51,358 nt of DNA from Streptococcus sp. HMSC074B11 (lineage in GTDB: Bacteria > Bacillota > Bacilli > Lactobacillales > Streptococcaceae), in assembly GCF_001808705.1 (NCBI RefSeq), contig NZ_KV794302.1, forward strand, positions 48,458 to 99,815, in the 5' to 3' direction. A program made the position numbers and the translations under genes. Shown piece after piece: positions 42,660 to 50,941 of this stretch (positions within the stretch are counted from its first letter, which is position 1; every line of letters begins with the position of its first letter). Below the pieces are notes generated by a model. That model saw only the letters and a program-made list of their open reading frames with translations. It searched no databases and was not told the DNA's origin.

Positions 42660-43718
42660 TTAACCTTCTGAAATATCGTTTTCAATGATAACCTTAATCG
42701 CATGATGATCTGCAGCCTTACCAAATACTTCATATGCCTTTTCAATTTCACTTAGTTTGAAGTAATGAGTTACCAATTTTTCTGGTTCAATTTTATGGCT
42801 TTCTAAAGCTTTCAAAAGCTGAGGAGTTGTATTGGTAGAAACCAATCCAGTAGTAACATTAATGTTACGAATCCAAAGAGTGTCCAAATCAAACTGAACT
42901 GGTTTACCATGCACACCACAGTTGGCTACTGTTCCATCTACACCGATAATCTTTTGGCAGAGATCAAACGTTTCAGGAATACCAACAGCTTCTATAGCAA
43001 CATCCACACCTCTACCATCTGTTAAATCATAAATTTCTTGAATTGCTTTTTCAGGGTCTGAAGAATTAATCTTATGAGTAGCACCGAAAGAAATTGCAGT
43101 ATCCAAACGGTTATCGTCTAGGTCTACCATGATCAATTTAGCAGGTGAATAGAATTGAGCAGTCAATAGAGCTGCTAAGCCAACTGGACCTGAACCAACG
43201 ATAGCCACACTACAACCAGGCTCTACTTTCCCTTTTAAGACACCAATTTCATAACCAGTTGGTAGGATATCAGATAACATAACCAAGGCTTCATCAGACA
43301 AATCAGCTGGAGTGTGATAGAGAGTATTATCAGCATGAGGAACACGAAGATATTCGGCTTGCATACCGTCGATCAAATGTCCAAAAATCCAACCGCCTTC
43401 GTCTTCACAGTGGGCATAGATTCCTTTTTTACAGTAGTAGCATTTACCACAGGCACAAACACAAGAAATCAAAACCTTATCGCCTTTTTTGAAGTTTGAA
43501 ACGCCTGCTCCAACTTCCTCTACAATCCCGATTCCTTCATGGCCAAGGATAGTTCCACTCTTACATGCAGGGACATCTCCTTTGATAATATGAAGATCTG
43601 TTCCACAAATAGTAGTTTTTACAATACGCACAATAGCGTCAGTTGGCTTGCGAATAACTGGTTTGTCAACATCAACAAATGAAGCAAGTCCTGGTTTAAC
43701 ATAAGTATAGGCTTTCAT
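42660..43718 (-). CDS. zinc-dependent alcohol dehydrogenase
   Basis: A 352-residue medium-chain dehydrogenase. Catalytic zinc ligands lie in TTICGTDLHI and LGHEGIGIVEEVG; the structural zinc site is CVCACGKCYYCKKGIYAHC; the NAD-binding motif is AIVGSGPVGLAAL. It oxidises or reduces an alcohol/aldehyde pair; the precise substrate is not known. GGAGGTAAGCTTT precedes the ATG. Confidence 0.88.
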   Translation of the reverse strand: MKAYTYVKPGLASFVDVDKPVIRKPTDAIVRIVKTTICGTDLHIIKGDVPACKSGTILGHEGIGIVEEVGAGVSNFKKGDKVLISCVCACGKCYYCKKGIYAHCEDEGGWIFGHLIDGMQAEYLRVPHADNTLYHTPADLSDEALVMLSDILPTGYEIGVLKGKVEPGCSVAIVGSGPVGLAALLTAQFYSPAKLIMVDLDDNRLDTAISFGATHKINSSDPEKAIQEIYDLTDGRGVDVAIEAVGIPETFDLCQKIIGVDGTVANCGVHGKPVQFDLDTLWIRNINVTTGLVSTNTTPQLLKALESHKIEPEKLVTHYFKLSEIEKAYEVFGKAADHHAIKVIIENDISEG

Positions 43719-43817
43719 AAAGCTTACCTCCGTTTTTTTATTTGTATTGTTTATATCATAATTGTAAGCCTTTCCATAAATAAAATCAAGTAATATGTGA
43801 AAAAATTAACAAACTAA

Positions 43818-43853
43818 ATTAAAAAAAGTAGAAACTAAATTAGTTTCTACTTT
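43818..43853 (-). terminator. terminator of nagA
   Basis: A perfect 13-bp stem AAAGTAGAAACTA / TAGTTTCTACTTT (43825-43837, 43841-43853) with a U-tract on the minus strand. Confidence 0.88.
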
Positions 43854-43858
43854 AGAGA

Positions 43859-45010
43859 TTATGCTTGATAACGTTTTTCACCATCAAGGTAAGTTGCTAC
43901 CAATTCAAAATCCTTATCAAGAACGATAAAGTCAGCATCGTAGCCTTCACGGATTTGTCCGCAAACATCATCAATATGAACTGATTTTGCTGGGTTGAGA
44001 CTGGCCATCATAACTGCTTCATGAGGATTTGCAATGCCCCATTCAACAACATTTTTCAAACCGTCTTTAAGTTTGAGAATAGAACCTGCCAAGTTCCCAG
44101 TAGATTTGAGACGAGCAGTACCATTTGCAACCACAACTGGAAATTCTCCTAACATATAGTCCCCATCTTTCAAACCACCCGCTGTCATACAGTCAGTGAT
44201 AAGAGCAATATTTTCAGTACCTTTTTGTTTAAGTAGGATGTCACAAGCCTTAGGATCAACGTGATGCCCATCGCAAATCAATTCAGCATAAGTATGTGGC
44301 AATTCATACATAGCACCAACCATACCAAGCTCACGGTGAGTTAACCCACGCATACCATTATAAGCATGAACCCAAACACTTGCACCAGCGTCAACAGCCT
44401 TCTTAGCCTGATCAAAAGTTGCATTTGAGTGACCTAAAGCAACAGTAACACCTTCACCAGTAACCGTACGTACAAAGTCCTCAACACCTTCACGTTCTGG
44501 TGCAAGAGCAATTTTATTTAGAAGACCATTAGCAGCCTTCTGCCAAGCACGAAATTCATCCATGCGAGGATCTTTCATGTAAGCAGGGTTCTGAGCTCCT
44601 TTAAATTCCTCAGTAAAGTATGGGCCTTCAAAGTAAATCCCACGAATTTTAGCACCAGAAGCCTCTTTATACCGCGCACCAATATTTTCAGTAACAGCTA
44701 ATAATTGTTCGTATGATGATGTTAGAGTAGTTGGTAGGAAACTAGTAACACCTGTGCTAAGAAGACCTTCACTCATTGTATGAAGAGTACCTTCGATGTT
44801 ATTATCCATAACATCAACCCCACCAAATCCATGAATATGTGTATCAACAAGACCAGGAGCAATACTATAACCAGTATAGTCAATAATTTCTGCGTCCTCA
44901 GATACTTGATCCACATGCTTACCAAATTTACCATCAACTAGTTCTAGAAAACCGCCACGGCGAACACCATGAGGATAGAAAAATTGATCCGCTTTAATAT
45001 ATTTAGGCAT
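43859..45010 (-). CDS. nagA: N-acetylglucosamine-6-phosphate deacetylase
   Basis: A 383-residue amidohydrolase-fold enzyme that deacetylates GlcNAc-6-P to glucosamine-6-P, feeding amino sugars to glycolysis and wall synthesis. Motifs: GLVDTHIHGFGG, IYFEGPYFTEEFKGAQNP, VALGHSNATFDQA, HAYNGMRGLTHRE, and the catalytic Asp in ALITDCMTAGG. GGAGGTTATCATT precedes the ATG. Confidence 0.95.
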   Translation of the reverse strand: MPKYIKADQFFYPHGVRRGGFLELVDGKFGKHVDQVSEDAEIIDYTGYSIAPGLVDTHIHGFGGVDVMDNNIEGTLHTMSEGLLSTGVTSFLPTTLTSSYEQLLAVTENIGARYKEASGAKIRGIYFEGPYFTEEFKGAQNPAYMKDPRMDEFRAWQKAANGLLNKIALAPEREGVEDFVRTVTGEGVTVALGHSNATFDQAKKAVDAGASVWVHAYNGMRGLTHRELGMVGAMYELPHTYAELICDGHHVDPKACDILLKQKGTENIALITDCMTAGGLKDGDYMLGEFPVVVANGTARLKSTGNLAGSILKLKDGLKNVVEWGIANPHEAVMMASLNPAKSVHIDDVCGQIREGYDADFIVLDKDFELVATYLDGEKRYQA

Positions 45011-45059
45011 AATGATAACCTCCGTAATTCATTTTTCTAATATTTATTATGTCAATTAC

Positions 45060-45102
45060 ATTATAAACCTTTCTGTGTAATTTGTAAATTGTATAGACCT
45101 AT
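45060..45102 (-). promoter_or_regulatory. nagA promoter with NagR-like (dre) box
   Basis: Minus-strand TTTACA (45083-45088), 17-nt spacer, TATAAT (45060-45065). Just upstream lies ATAGGTCTATACAAT (45088-45102), close to the GntR-family NagR operator with its GGTCTATAC core. Control by GlcNAc is inferred. Confidence 0.7.
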
Positions 45103-45240
45103 TATAGTTAAATTTATAAAGAAATAAATTAAGATTTAGTAAACATATAGTAAAGTAATATTGAACATTCAGGTTTACAATAAAATTTAGAAAAAATATA
45201 AGTAATTTTAAGTAACTGCAAAAGAAAAAATTAGAAGAAA

Positions 45241-45331
45241 AAAAAGACAAGGTCCGAAAACCTTGTCTTTAATACTATACCGGCGGCCGGGGTCGAACCG
45301 GCACGTCCTTGCGGACACTGGATTTTGAGTC
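45241..45331. repeat. attL: partial tRNA-Leu copy with terminator
   Basis: 91 bp identical to 50851-50941. It contains the tRNA terminator (AAAGACAAGG / CCTTGTCTTT) and the 3' part of tRNA-Leu up to the anticodon region, then diverges (CTAATATTATT). Weaker similarity (AGTAATTTTAAGTAACT) extends ~40 bp further left. It is a recombination scar, not a functional tRNA. Confidence 0.93.
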
Positions 45332-45484
45332 TAATATTATTAGTTTTAAATCTCAGAAATATTGATTTTATAAGCTTTTTTTCCATAATATTTTTTAAAA
45401 CTTAGTATCACTTCCAAAGTTTAGATACTTTTTAGTAACTATAAAATGCTAGAAAGTATACTCCTTATTAAAAAGAGTTTTGGA

Positions 45485-45790
45485 CTAGTTTTGTGCAATT
45501 TTATTACCCATATCCGTAATAAGAGAGGCTAAATTAATTGTCTTTAATGATTGTAGAAATTGGTTGTGAATATCATTAGACACATAACCAGCTAGCAAAA
45601 TATGCTCAGCCATGTCATATTGCTTAATCAAGAGAATCTTATCATGTTTTTCATTAAATAAAATCGCACTAATTGCTGTATTAAAGACTGGAAAACGAAA
45701 ACTCGCACATTGTGAACAATAAGGAATATCTCCCTCATCTTTTAAAAATTTTTTCTCCAAAGGATGCCCACATTCGGGACAACAAGTCAT
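45485..45790 (-). pseudogene. truncated NUDIX hydrolase
   Basis: From the ATG at 45788-45790 it encodes a zinc ribbon (TCCPECGHPLEKKFL, IPYCSQCASF) and the first strand of a NudC-like NUDIX domain (FPVFNTAISAILFNEKHDK, then LLAGYV). The NUDIX box that should follow (G-x5-E-x7-R-E-x2-E-E) is missing and is replaced by ~30 unrelated residues. It cannot be catalytic as drawn. Confidence 0.75.
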
Positions 45791-46005
45791 TGTTTTGTCA
45801 AATATAGAAACCTCTTTTTTAAAGTTCTTAAAAGTAATTTTACCAGTAAAATCGAGACCACGCAAGACATTGAAATAAATCAAGACTTTTTTTAAAATTT
45901 ATCTTATGATATACTAAACTTATCAGCTATTGGTTCTGAAAAAGTGTCTGCCACAGTTTTACTACAAATTCTCATGACTTGTGCCAAGATTTATAAAAAA
46001 CGGAT

Positions 46006-46018
46006 AGCTATAATAGCT
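46006..46018 (+). promoter_or_regulatory. palindrome over a -10 before the SMR gene
   Basis: AGCTATAATAGCT is a perfect 13-bp palindrome that contains TATAAT (46009-46014), 42 nt before the SMR start. It could be an operator placed on the promoter. Confidence 0.5.
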
Positions 46019-46055
46019 CTTAGAGCAAAAACATGACATATAGGAGGTTAAAGAC

Positions 46056-46382
46056 ATGTCATACTTTTATCTTTTTATCGCCATTGTAGGAGAGATATTG
46101 GGAACTAACCTTTTGAAATTATCAGACGGTTTTACAAAGCCTATTCCAACCGTTTCTGCCCTACTTAGCTATGGCGTTTGTTTCTATTTCTTATCACTAG
46201 CAATGCAAAAAATTCCTTTAGGAATAGCTTATGCAACATGGTCAGCTGTCGGTTTAGTTTTGACAGCCTCTATCGCAGTAATGATTTTCAAAGAAACACT
46301 AAATGTTTATAGCATTATCGGTTTAATTTTGATTATCATTGGTGTTGTCATGGTTAACTTATTAGGAAATGCAGGACATTAA
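46056..46382 (+). CDS. small multidrug resistance (SMR/EmrE-like) efflux protein
   Basis: A 108-residue protein with four membrane helices. The essential Glu13 is in the first helix (FIAIVGEILGTNLLKLSDGF), followed by IPLGIAYATWSAVGLVLTA and IGLILIIIGVVMVNL. SMR dimers exchange protons for quaternary ammonium compounds, cationic dyes or guanidinium; the exact substrate cannot be read off. AGGAGGTTAAAGAC precedes the ATG. It is the obvious cargo of the element. Confidence 0.92.
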   Translation: MSYFYLFIAIVGEILGTNLLKLSDGFTKPIPTVSALLSYGVCFYFLSLAMQKIPLGIAYATWSAVGLVLTASIAVMIFKETLNVYSIIGLILIIIGVVMVNLLGNAGH

Positions 46383-46389
46383 TAAAACC

Positions 46390-46439
46390 GGCTCTATACT
46401 ATTTGTAGTGGGTAAATCCCCTATGGATATTATGGAGCC
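46390..46439. repeat. 50-bp cruciform after the SMR gene
   Basis: GGCTCTATA at one end and TATGGAGCC at the other, with inner TAGTGGG / CCCCTA, form a long imperfect hairpin followed by TATTTTG. It may terminate SMR transcription or be the remnant of an insertion-sequence end or miniature element. Confidence 0.5.
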
Positions 46440-46545
46440 TATTTTGTTGTAGAAAAAAAGTTCCATAAGAACTATAATGAAAAGCTAGAATTCTGTCAAT
46501 ATTTTGGACACATTTTGGGAGGGAATTTTGAAGACTAGCGTCCTC

Positions 46546-46992
46546 CTAATTTTCCCAATAAGTTTTAACTTCTTCAAAAATCTTATTCAAAAGTTCTGCA
46601 TCTTTTTCTGACAACTGATTTTTTTCTATAACTCTATCTTTTAGTTCTGTTGCCTTTATTTTATTTCTTGCCACCGAAACTGCTATTGAATGTTTCAAAA
46701 TATCAAACTCATCCTTTGAAAAGTTTGCAATATTGGTAAGATCTAATTGTTCTAGAGGTAAACTACTGATAATTGAATAAGGTTTTTGTCCCAGCAAATA
46801 ATCTGTAGTAGTCCCAAAGATATTTGCTAATTTCACAACGAATTCTAATCCTGGTTCTAACGTTCCATTCTCCCACCGAGAATATGTCCCTTGTTGAACT
46901 CCAATTAATTCCGATATTTGTACTTGAGTTAACTTTTTTGATTTTCTGAGAGTTTTTAACCTCTCTGAAAATTTATAATCCTCTGTATACAT
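46546..46992 (-). CDS. XRE-family transcriptional regulator of the tRNA-Leu element
   Basis: A 148-residue repressor-like protein. Helix-turn-helix at residues ~8-65 (FSERLKTLRKSKKLTQVQIS, GVQQGTYSRWENG, TTDYLLGQKP) and a helical C-terminal part. It diverges from the replication module and the palindromes at 47065-47114 are probable binding sites. Confidence 0.88.
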   Translation of the reverse strand: MYTEDYKFSERLKTLRKSKKLTQVQISELIGVQQGTYSRWENGTLEPGLEFVVKLANIFGTTTDYLLGQKPYSIISSLPLEQLDLTNIANFSKDEFDILKHSIAVSVARNKIKATELKDRVIEKNQLSEKDAELLNKIFEEVKTYWEN

Positions 46993-47029
46993 AATTCTCC
47001 TATAGATATTCTTATTCGTATATTTTAGC

Positions 47030-47058
47030 TTGACAAAATATTCTAAACGGTATAAAAT
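47030..47058 (+). promoter_or_regulatory. promoter of the replication module (element 2)
   Basis: TTGACA (47030-47035), 17-nt spacer, TAAAAT (47053-47058). Confidence 0.8.
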
Positions 47059-47064
47059 AGAATT

Positions 47065-47114
47065 ATTCCATAAGGAATATTTATTTTGAGATTGAATATT
47101 CCATTGAGAATATT
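47065..47114. promoter_or_regulatory. palindromic operators behind the replication promoter
   Basis: ATTCC-ataa-GGAAT (47065-47078) and AATATTC-cattga-GAATATT (47095-47114) follow the promoter directly. They are likely XRE repressor sites. Confidence 0.6.
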
Positions 47115-47123
47115 ATAGCATAA

Positions 47124-47311
47124 AAGGAGGTAAAAGCGTATGTAACTAGTAGTCGATTTAAAAAATTTTAATAAAGGAGGTAGGATTCGACAAAATAAAA
47201 AATCTTGAAACAAATGTGCCGTTCGTTCCAAGATCAAAACATATTATGTAACAATTATACCACAGAAAACTCTTCAGTTGCACAAGAAAATTTCGGAGGT
47301 TTCACAAAAAG
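47124..47311 (+). other. leader with two SD sites, a start-stop codon pair and a hairpin
   Basis: AAAGGAGG (~47124) is followed by ATG TAA, a start codon directly next to a stop. A second AAAGGAGGTAGG (~47173) has no ATG after it. ATCTTGAAAC / GTTCCAAGAT (47202-47211, 47225-47234) forms a hairpin. The ATG of the 157-residue gene follows at 47312. It may be a leader control region or decayed gene starts. Confidence 0.4.
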
Positions 47312-47785
47312 ATGACCAATAAAGAGTTAGTCAATCAAATTTCTGGCCTAAACTCTACCTCTACTCTTAAAAATTGGATTCAACTGATTAAAGAGATAAG
47401 TGGCAAGGAATTTAAGAAAATTAAAGTTCCTATCAGTAGAAATCCCAGAACTCATCAATTAAGTTATACAGTTGCCTATGATTTTACAGACGAAGACCTT
47501 AGACAATTTCAAAAGTTAGCTAAACTAAAACTTGAAATAGGTCTAAAAGAGGCTATACAAGCCGTATTTGGGAGTCTAGCAGACAATGAACATGAATCCC
47601 TAAACCAAGTAATAGATGAGCTCTACGATGAACTGAGCGCCTTAAAACAGGAATTTAAGCGAGAAATGCGACTGATAAAAATTGAGAATTCCAACCTAAA
47701 AAAGAAAATCCAAGATATTGAAGAGTCGATGCAAACCGGCTTACTAGGGTTTGTTAACAAGAGGTCAAAAAATAGGTTCGGCTAA
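47312..47785 (+). CDS. unknown 157-aa coiled-coil protein of the replication module
   Basis: Not assigned. Residues ~5-35 (TLKNWIQLIKEISGKEFKKI) may form a helix-turn-helix of MerR-like type, and ~95-145 form a coiled coil (LYDELSALKQEFKREMRLIK, LKKKIQDIEES). CGGAGG precedes the ATG. Its place just before the initiator suggests an origin-binding or partition-like helper. Confidence 0.65.
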   Translation: MTNKELVNQISGLNSTSTLKNWIQLIKEISGKEFKKIKVPISRNPRTHQLSYTVAYDFTDEDLRQFQKLAKLKLEIGLKEAIQAVFGSLADNEHESLNQVIDELYDELSALKQEFKREMRLIKIENSNLKKKIQDIEESMQTGLLGFVNKRSKNRFG

Positions 47786-47792
47786 TAGCGAG

Positions 47793-47884
47793 TTTTCGGC
47801 TGAGCCATGAGGCAGAAAGCCGAAAATGAGCGTAGATGCGGACGGACCATTTTTGACCGATAGGGTGTGTAGTAACACCACCCT
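47793..47884 (+). other. candidate origin of replication/transfer (element 2)
   Basis: Two hairpins lie between the 157-residue gene and the initiator: TTTTCGGCT / AGCCGAAAA (47793-47801, 47818-47826) and AGGGTGTGT-agta-ACACCACCCT (47862-47884, loop AGTA). Rep_trans/MobT enzymes nick in such structures. The exact nick site is not identifiable by eye. Confidence 0.5.
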
Positions 47885-49022
47885 CTGCAAGTTAGGTGTA
47901 CCATCGAAAGAATTCAGTATTGCCAAGGGTTTCGCAGATTTTAGGGGTGGCAAAATTAGGCAAAAAGTTGAATCAAAATCTATGGCAAAAAATGAACATT
48001 TACGTTCTGTATTTGACTGGATTCAAATTCAGTTTGACAAGACTGAATTTTCGCCAAGAGAAATAATCGAAGACATTCTATTTCTTGACTATGACCTATT
48101 TATTGAGAATATAGGGAGCCTTAAATACTATAACTATGATAGCCAGCTTCATTATGGAAATATCCGTATCTACTATGGAGCGAAAGAGTCGTCCTACATG
48201 CTTGTCATGTCAGGACAGGCACTCGAGTTCTATAGAGATATGGTATTAGATCCAAATAGTCTGTCCGAAAGACAGTTTCTGAACAACCTCTACTACAATT
48301 ACAATCAATTTTCAGTAAGACGAATTGATATTGCAATAGATGATTTTAATGAAACACCCTATTTCACTCCTAATCAGCTTCTAAAGATTTGTCAGAAGAA
48401 ACGCTTTATATATGGAAAAAGTACCTACTACAATACCTACGGAGATGAAACAATCGGCCAGACCTTATATTTGAGAAAACCCAATGATGATGAAAGACTT
48501 AGAATTTACGATAAACGCTTAGAACGAGCTGAGAAGCTCGGTATCAGCAAGCGGTATATAGAAAATTGGATAAGAACTGAGTTAGAACTTAGGAAAGAAA
48601 AAGCTCACTACTTCATTCAAGAATGGTTGCATTCAGAAATAGATCTTCTCAACTTTACCAAGGGATATCTCAAAGAAAAAGTGAGGTTCTATAGTGATAG
48701 CTATTTCTCAAAACCTTTGAGATCTTGGGAAAAGTTTTTAGGCCATTCAAAACCCGTCTCTATCATTATTTCAAAATCAAAAACAGAACTAGAACAAAAA
48801 TTAGAATGGTTTACCTATAAAGGTTCAGGAGCTATTCTAAAAGCGTATAAATTTCTATACGACAATAACTTACTGCATGAGTATGAGAAAGCTAACTATC
48901 TCGCACTCAACAATATGGAATATCCACCAGATTTAGCAAGTGGATTAATAGAAAGAGCAATACTCTTTAAACGAGAGGATTTGATCCCTACAATCAAAGA
49001 AAATATTAAAAGGAGAAATTAA
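47826..49022 (+). CDS. Rep_trans/MobT-type replication initiator or relaxase
   Basis: A protein of up to 398 residues in the pT181-RepC/Tn916-Orf20-like group. Motifs: FDWIQIQF (~63), MSGQALEFYR (128-137), RRIDIAIDDF (165-174), RLRIYDK with the probable nucleophile Tyr228, and WIRTELELR (248-256). It nicks the element to start rolling-circle replication or transfer. The start is uncertain. The ATG at 47826 lies in the origin-like hairpins; the ATG at 47982 (MAKNEHLRSVFDWIQIQF) matches the usual N-terminus better. Neither has a good ribosome-binding site. Confidence 0.82.
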   Translation: MSVDADGPFLTDRVCSNTTLCKLGVPSKEFSIAKGFADFRGGKIRQKVESKSMAKNEHLRSVFDWIQIQFDKTEFSPREIIEDILFLDYDLFIENIGSLKYYNYDSQLHYGNIRIYYGAKESSYMLVMSGQALEFYRDMVLDPNSLSERQFLNNLYYNYNQFSVRRIDIAIDDFNETPYFTPNQLLKICQKKRFIYGKSTYYNTYGDETIGQTLYLRKPNDDERLRIYDKRLERAEKLGISKRYIENWIRTELELRKEKAHYFIQEWLHSEIDLLNFTKGYLKEKVRFYSDSYFSKPLRSWEKFLGHSKPVSIIISKSKTELEQKLEWFTYKGSGAILKAYKFLYDNNLLHEYEKANYLALNNMEYPPDLASGLIERAILFKREDLIPTIKENIKRRN

Positions 49023-49024
49023 CT

Positions 49025-49411
49025 ATGGCAAAAATGCTTTCACAAAATGACTGGAATTTTAATAACATTGGAACAAAATTTGAATTGGATGAAGTCATTC
49101 CAAAATTTGAAACGGAAGTCCGAGCAGATGCAAACGGAGAAATTATCAAAAACCGAGATGGTAGCGAAAGACGTTTTAATACCGATAAAATCATTGGTTG
49201 GAAATACAATGTAACAATCAAGGATGGACAATTCAAAAAGAAATCAACCCAAGTCTCAGTAGACAATCCAGATGCCTTGGTTGATAATGACTATATCCAA
49301 GCAATGGATGAAGTACCAGTTACATTTGACAATTTACAAGCTACTATGATTAGCACGACAATGTATTACAAGGCTGATGCTATCCATTTAGTAGATGTAA
49401 AACAAAAATAA
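49025..49411 (+). CDS. unknown 128-aa protein following the initiator
   Basis: Beta-rich and acidic (IIGWKYNVTIKDGQFKKKST, ATMISTTMYYKADAIHLVDV). It starts 2 nt after the initiator stop, behind AAAGGAG. Size, strand content and place resemble the 121-residue protein of the first element. A single-strand-binding or relaxosome role is possible but unproved. Confidence 0.65.
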   Translation: MAKMLSQNDWNFNNIGTKFELDEVIPKFETEVRADANGEIIKNRDGSERRFNTDKIIGWKYNVTIKDGQFKKKSTQVSVDNPDALVDNDYIQAMDEVPVTFDNLQATMISTTMYYKADAIHLVDVKQK

Positions 49412-49470
49412 GTAAAATACAAGGGGAGTTAATCCTCCCCTTAGTTAATCTAATTAGAAAAGGAGATCAC

Positions 49471-49665
49471 ATGATTAAAACTGTAACAAAAGATGACCTT
49501 ATCGAACTTGGATTTGCTCCAGGAACTGCAAGAAAGATTATCCATACCGGCAAATTACTATTAGTGAATCGTGGTTTTAACATCTACGATAACAAAAGGA
49601 TTGGTACAATTCCAGCCAGTGTCGCAGAAGAACTATTAGGAATTGAACTCCAGAAAGAAGCGTAG
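49471..49665 (+). CDS. DUF3173-type excisionase-like protein
   Basis: A 64-residue protein (DDLIELGFAPGTARKIIHTG, YDNKRIGTIPASVAEELLG) typical of the small DUF3173 proteins encoded just before integrases in streptococcal elements. It probably directs excision. AAAGGAGATCAC precedes the ATG; int starts 3 nt after its stop. Confidence 0.82.
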   Translation: MIKTVTKDDLIELGFAPGTARKIIHTGKLLLVNRGFNIYDNKRIGTIPASVAEELLGIELQKEA

Positions 49666-49668
49666 CTT

Positions 49669-50802
49669 ATGGCTTTACGTAAAAGTAGAGACGGAACTTG
49701 GATTGTTGATGTTTCCAATGGTATAAATCCAATATCTCTAAAACAACGTAGAATTGTAAGAAAAGGATTCAAAACTAAAAAAGAAGCATTGGAGGCCGAA
49801 CAATACTTACGAAGTGTCGAACTTAAAGAAAAAAGTTTCAACTCAAAAATATCAATTGATATCCTTTATGATCTCTTAAAAGAAGAGGATAGAATAAACA
49901 ACAGAAAACAAAGCTATATAGATACACAAGAAAACAACTATAACAGGCATATAAAAAACTATTTTGAAAAAGTTGATGATGTAGCTAAATTAACTTATGA
50001 AGATATCTATCAATTCAGAGAACATCTAAGAGATAAAAATACTCAAAACTCAGAAAAGAAGCTAAGTCCAAACACTATTAATAAAATTATAATTTTACTA
50101 AAGAAAATTCTGGATGTTGGATTAAGAAAGGGATTTTACAAGGAACATCCCGTAGGATTACTGAAAAAATTACCCATAGAAAAAGTAAAATTAAATTTCT
50201 GGACAGTAAAAGAATTTAAGCATTTCTTAACACTATTTAGCAACGATGAATACAATATAAAATTACTATTCACAGTTCTATTTTTTACTGGTCTAAGACT
50301 CGGAGAAGCTCTTGCTCTAACGTGGAAGGACATAGAGTTTTCTACAAATACAATCCATGTAAGTAAATCAATATACGTTAAAAAAGGTGAAGAACACATT
50401 AGTAGTACAAAGACAAAAGCTGGAACCCGAAGAATCATCATGAACACCAAACTAGTGGAGACACTAGAAGAATGGAGGCAAACACAGCATGAAAGATTAA
50501 AAGAATTTACAACCAACCTAGATGATCTACAGATATTTCAAAATAGCCCGATTACGATAACTAAGGATTCAATCGAAAAACAATATAAAAAAATATTACA
50601 AAGAGATAGTTCTTTAAAAAAAATAAGAATTCATGACTTCAGGCATTCACATGCTTCCCTACTAATAAACCAAGGAGAAGATTATCTTGTCGTAAAAGAA
50701 AGATTAGGACATGCTTCTATAACTACAACAATAGATACATACTCTCATTTGTATCCAAGCAAGCAACAAAAATTAGCGGATAAATTAGATGATTTGTTAT
50801 AA
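49669..50802 (+). CDS. int: tyrosine recombinase/integrase of the tRNA-Leu element
   Basis: A 377-residue recombinase: AP2-like N-terminus (KSRDGTWIVDVSNGINP), core-binding domain (~60-165), and catalytic domain with FTGLRLGEALALTW (Arg), IHDFRHSHASLL (His-x-x-Arg), RLGHASITTT (His) and the nucleophile Tyr in IDTYSHLYPS. It ends 48 bp before the attR repeat, as expected for a tRNA-targeting integrase. Confidence 0.94.
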   Translation: MALRKSRDGTWIVDVSNGINPISLKQRRIVRKGFKTKKEALEAEQYLRSVELKEKSFNSKISIDILYDLLKEEDRINNRKQSYIDTQENNYNRHIKNYFEKVDDVAKLTYEDIYQFREHLRDKNTQNSEKKLSPNTINKIIILLKKILDVGLRKGFYKEHPVGLLKKLPIEKVKLNFWTVKEFKHFLTLFSNDEYNIKLLFTVLFFTGLRLGEALALTWKDIEFSTNTIHVSKSIYVKKGEEHISSTKTKAGTRRIIMNTKLVETLEEWRQTQHERLKEFTTNLDDLQIFQNSPITITKDSIEKQYKKILQRDSSLKKIRIHDFRHSHASLLINQGEDYLVVKERLGHASITTTIDTYSHLYPSKQQKLADKLDDLL

Positions 50803-50845
50803 AACTAGTAATTTTAAGTAACTCAGCGTTACAAATTCAACAAAT

Positions 50846-50880
50846 AAAAGAAAAAGACAAGGTCCGAAAACCTTGTCTTT
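50846..50880 (-). terminator. terminator of the tRNA cluster
   Basis: AAAGACAAGG / CCTTGTCTTT (50853-50862, 50871-50880) with a U-rich tail on the minus strand, just after tRNA-Leu. Confidence 0.88.
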
Positions 50881-50941
50881 AATACTATACCGGCGGCCGG
50901 GGTCGAACCGGCACGTCCTTGCGGACACTGGATTTTGAGTC
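50851..50941. repeat. attR: tRNA-Leu 3' part and terminator
   Basis: 91 bp identical to 45241-45331; overlaps the 3' part of the intact tRNA-Leu. Confidence 0.93.

Larger units (their letters stand above)
45241..50941. mobile_element. ~5.6 kb integrative element in tRNA-Leu(CAA)
   Basis: Bounded by 91-bp direct repeats, with the integrase next to the intact tRNA. Genes: truncated NUDIX, SMR efflux pump, XRE regulator, a 157-residue coiled-coil protein, a Rep_trans/MobT-type initiator, a 128-residue protein, DUF3173 Xis and integrase. No secretion system is present, so it is best seen as a mobilizable element using a helper. Confidence 0.9.

Noticed and set aside
45241..45331. A second functional tRNA-Leu gene
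   Set aside because: Only the 3' part is present; sequence diverges in the anticodon region and the 5' half is missing.
47043..47237. 64-codon minus-strand frame in the element-2 leader
   Set aside because: It covers promoter palindromes and ribosome-binding sites of the plus strand and has no SD of its own.
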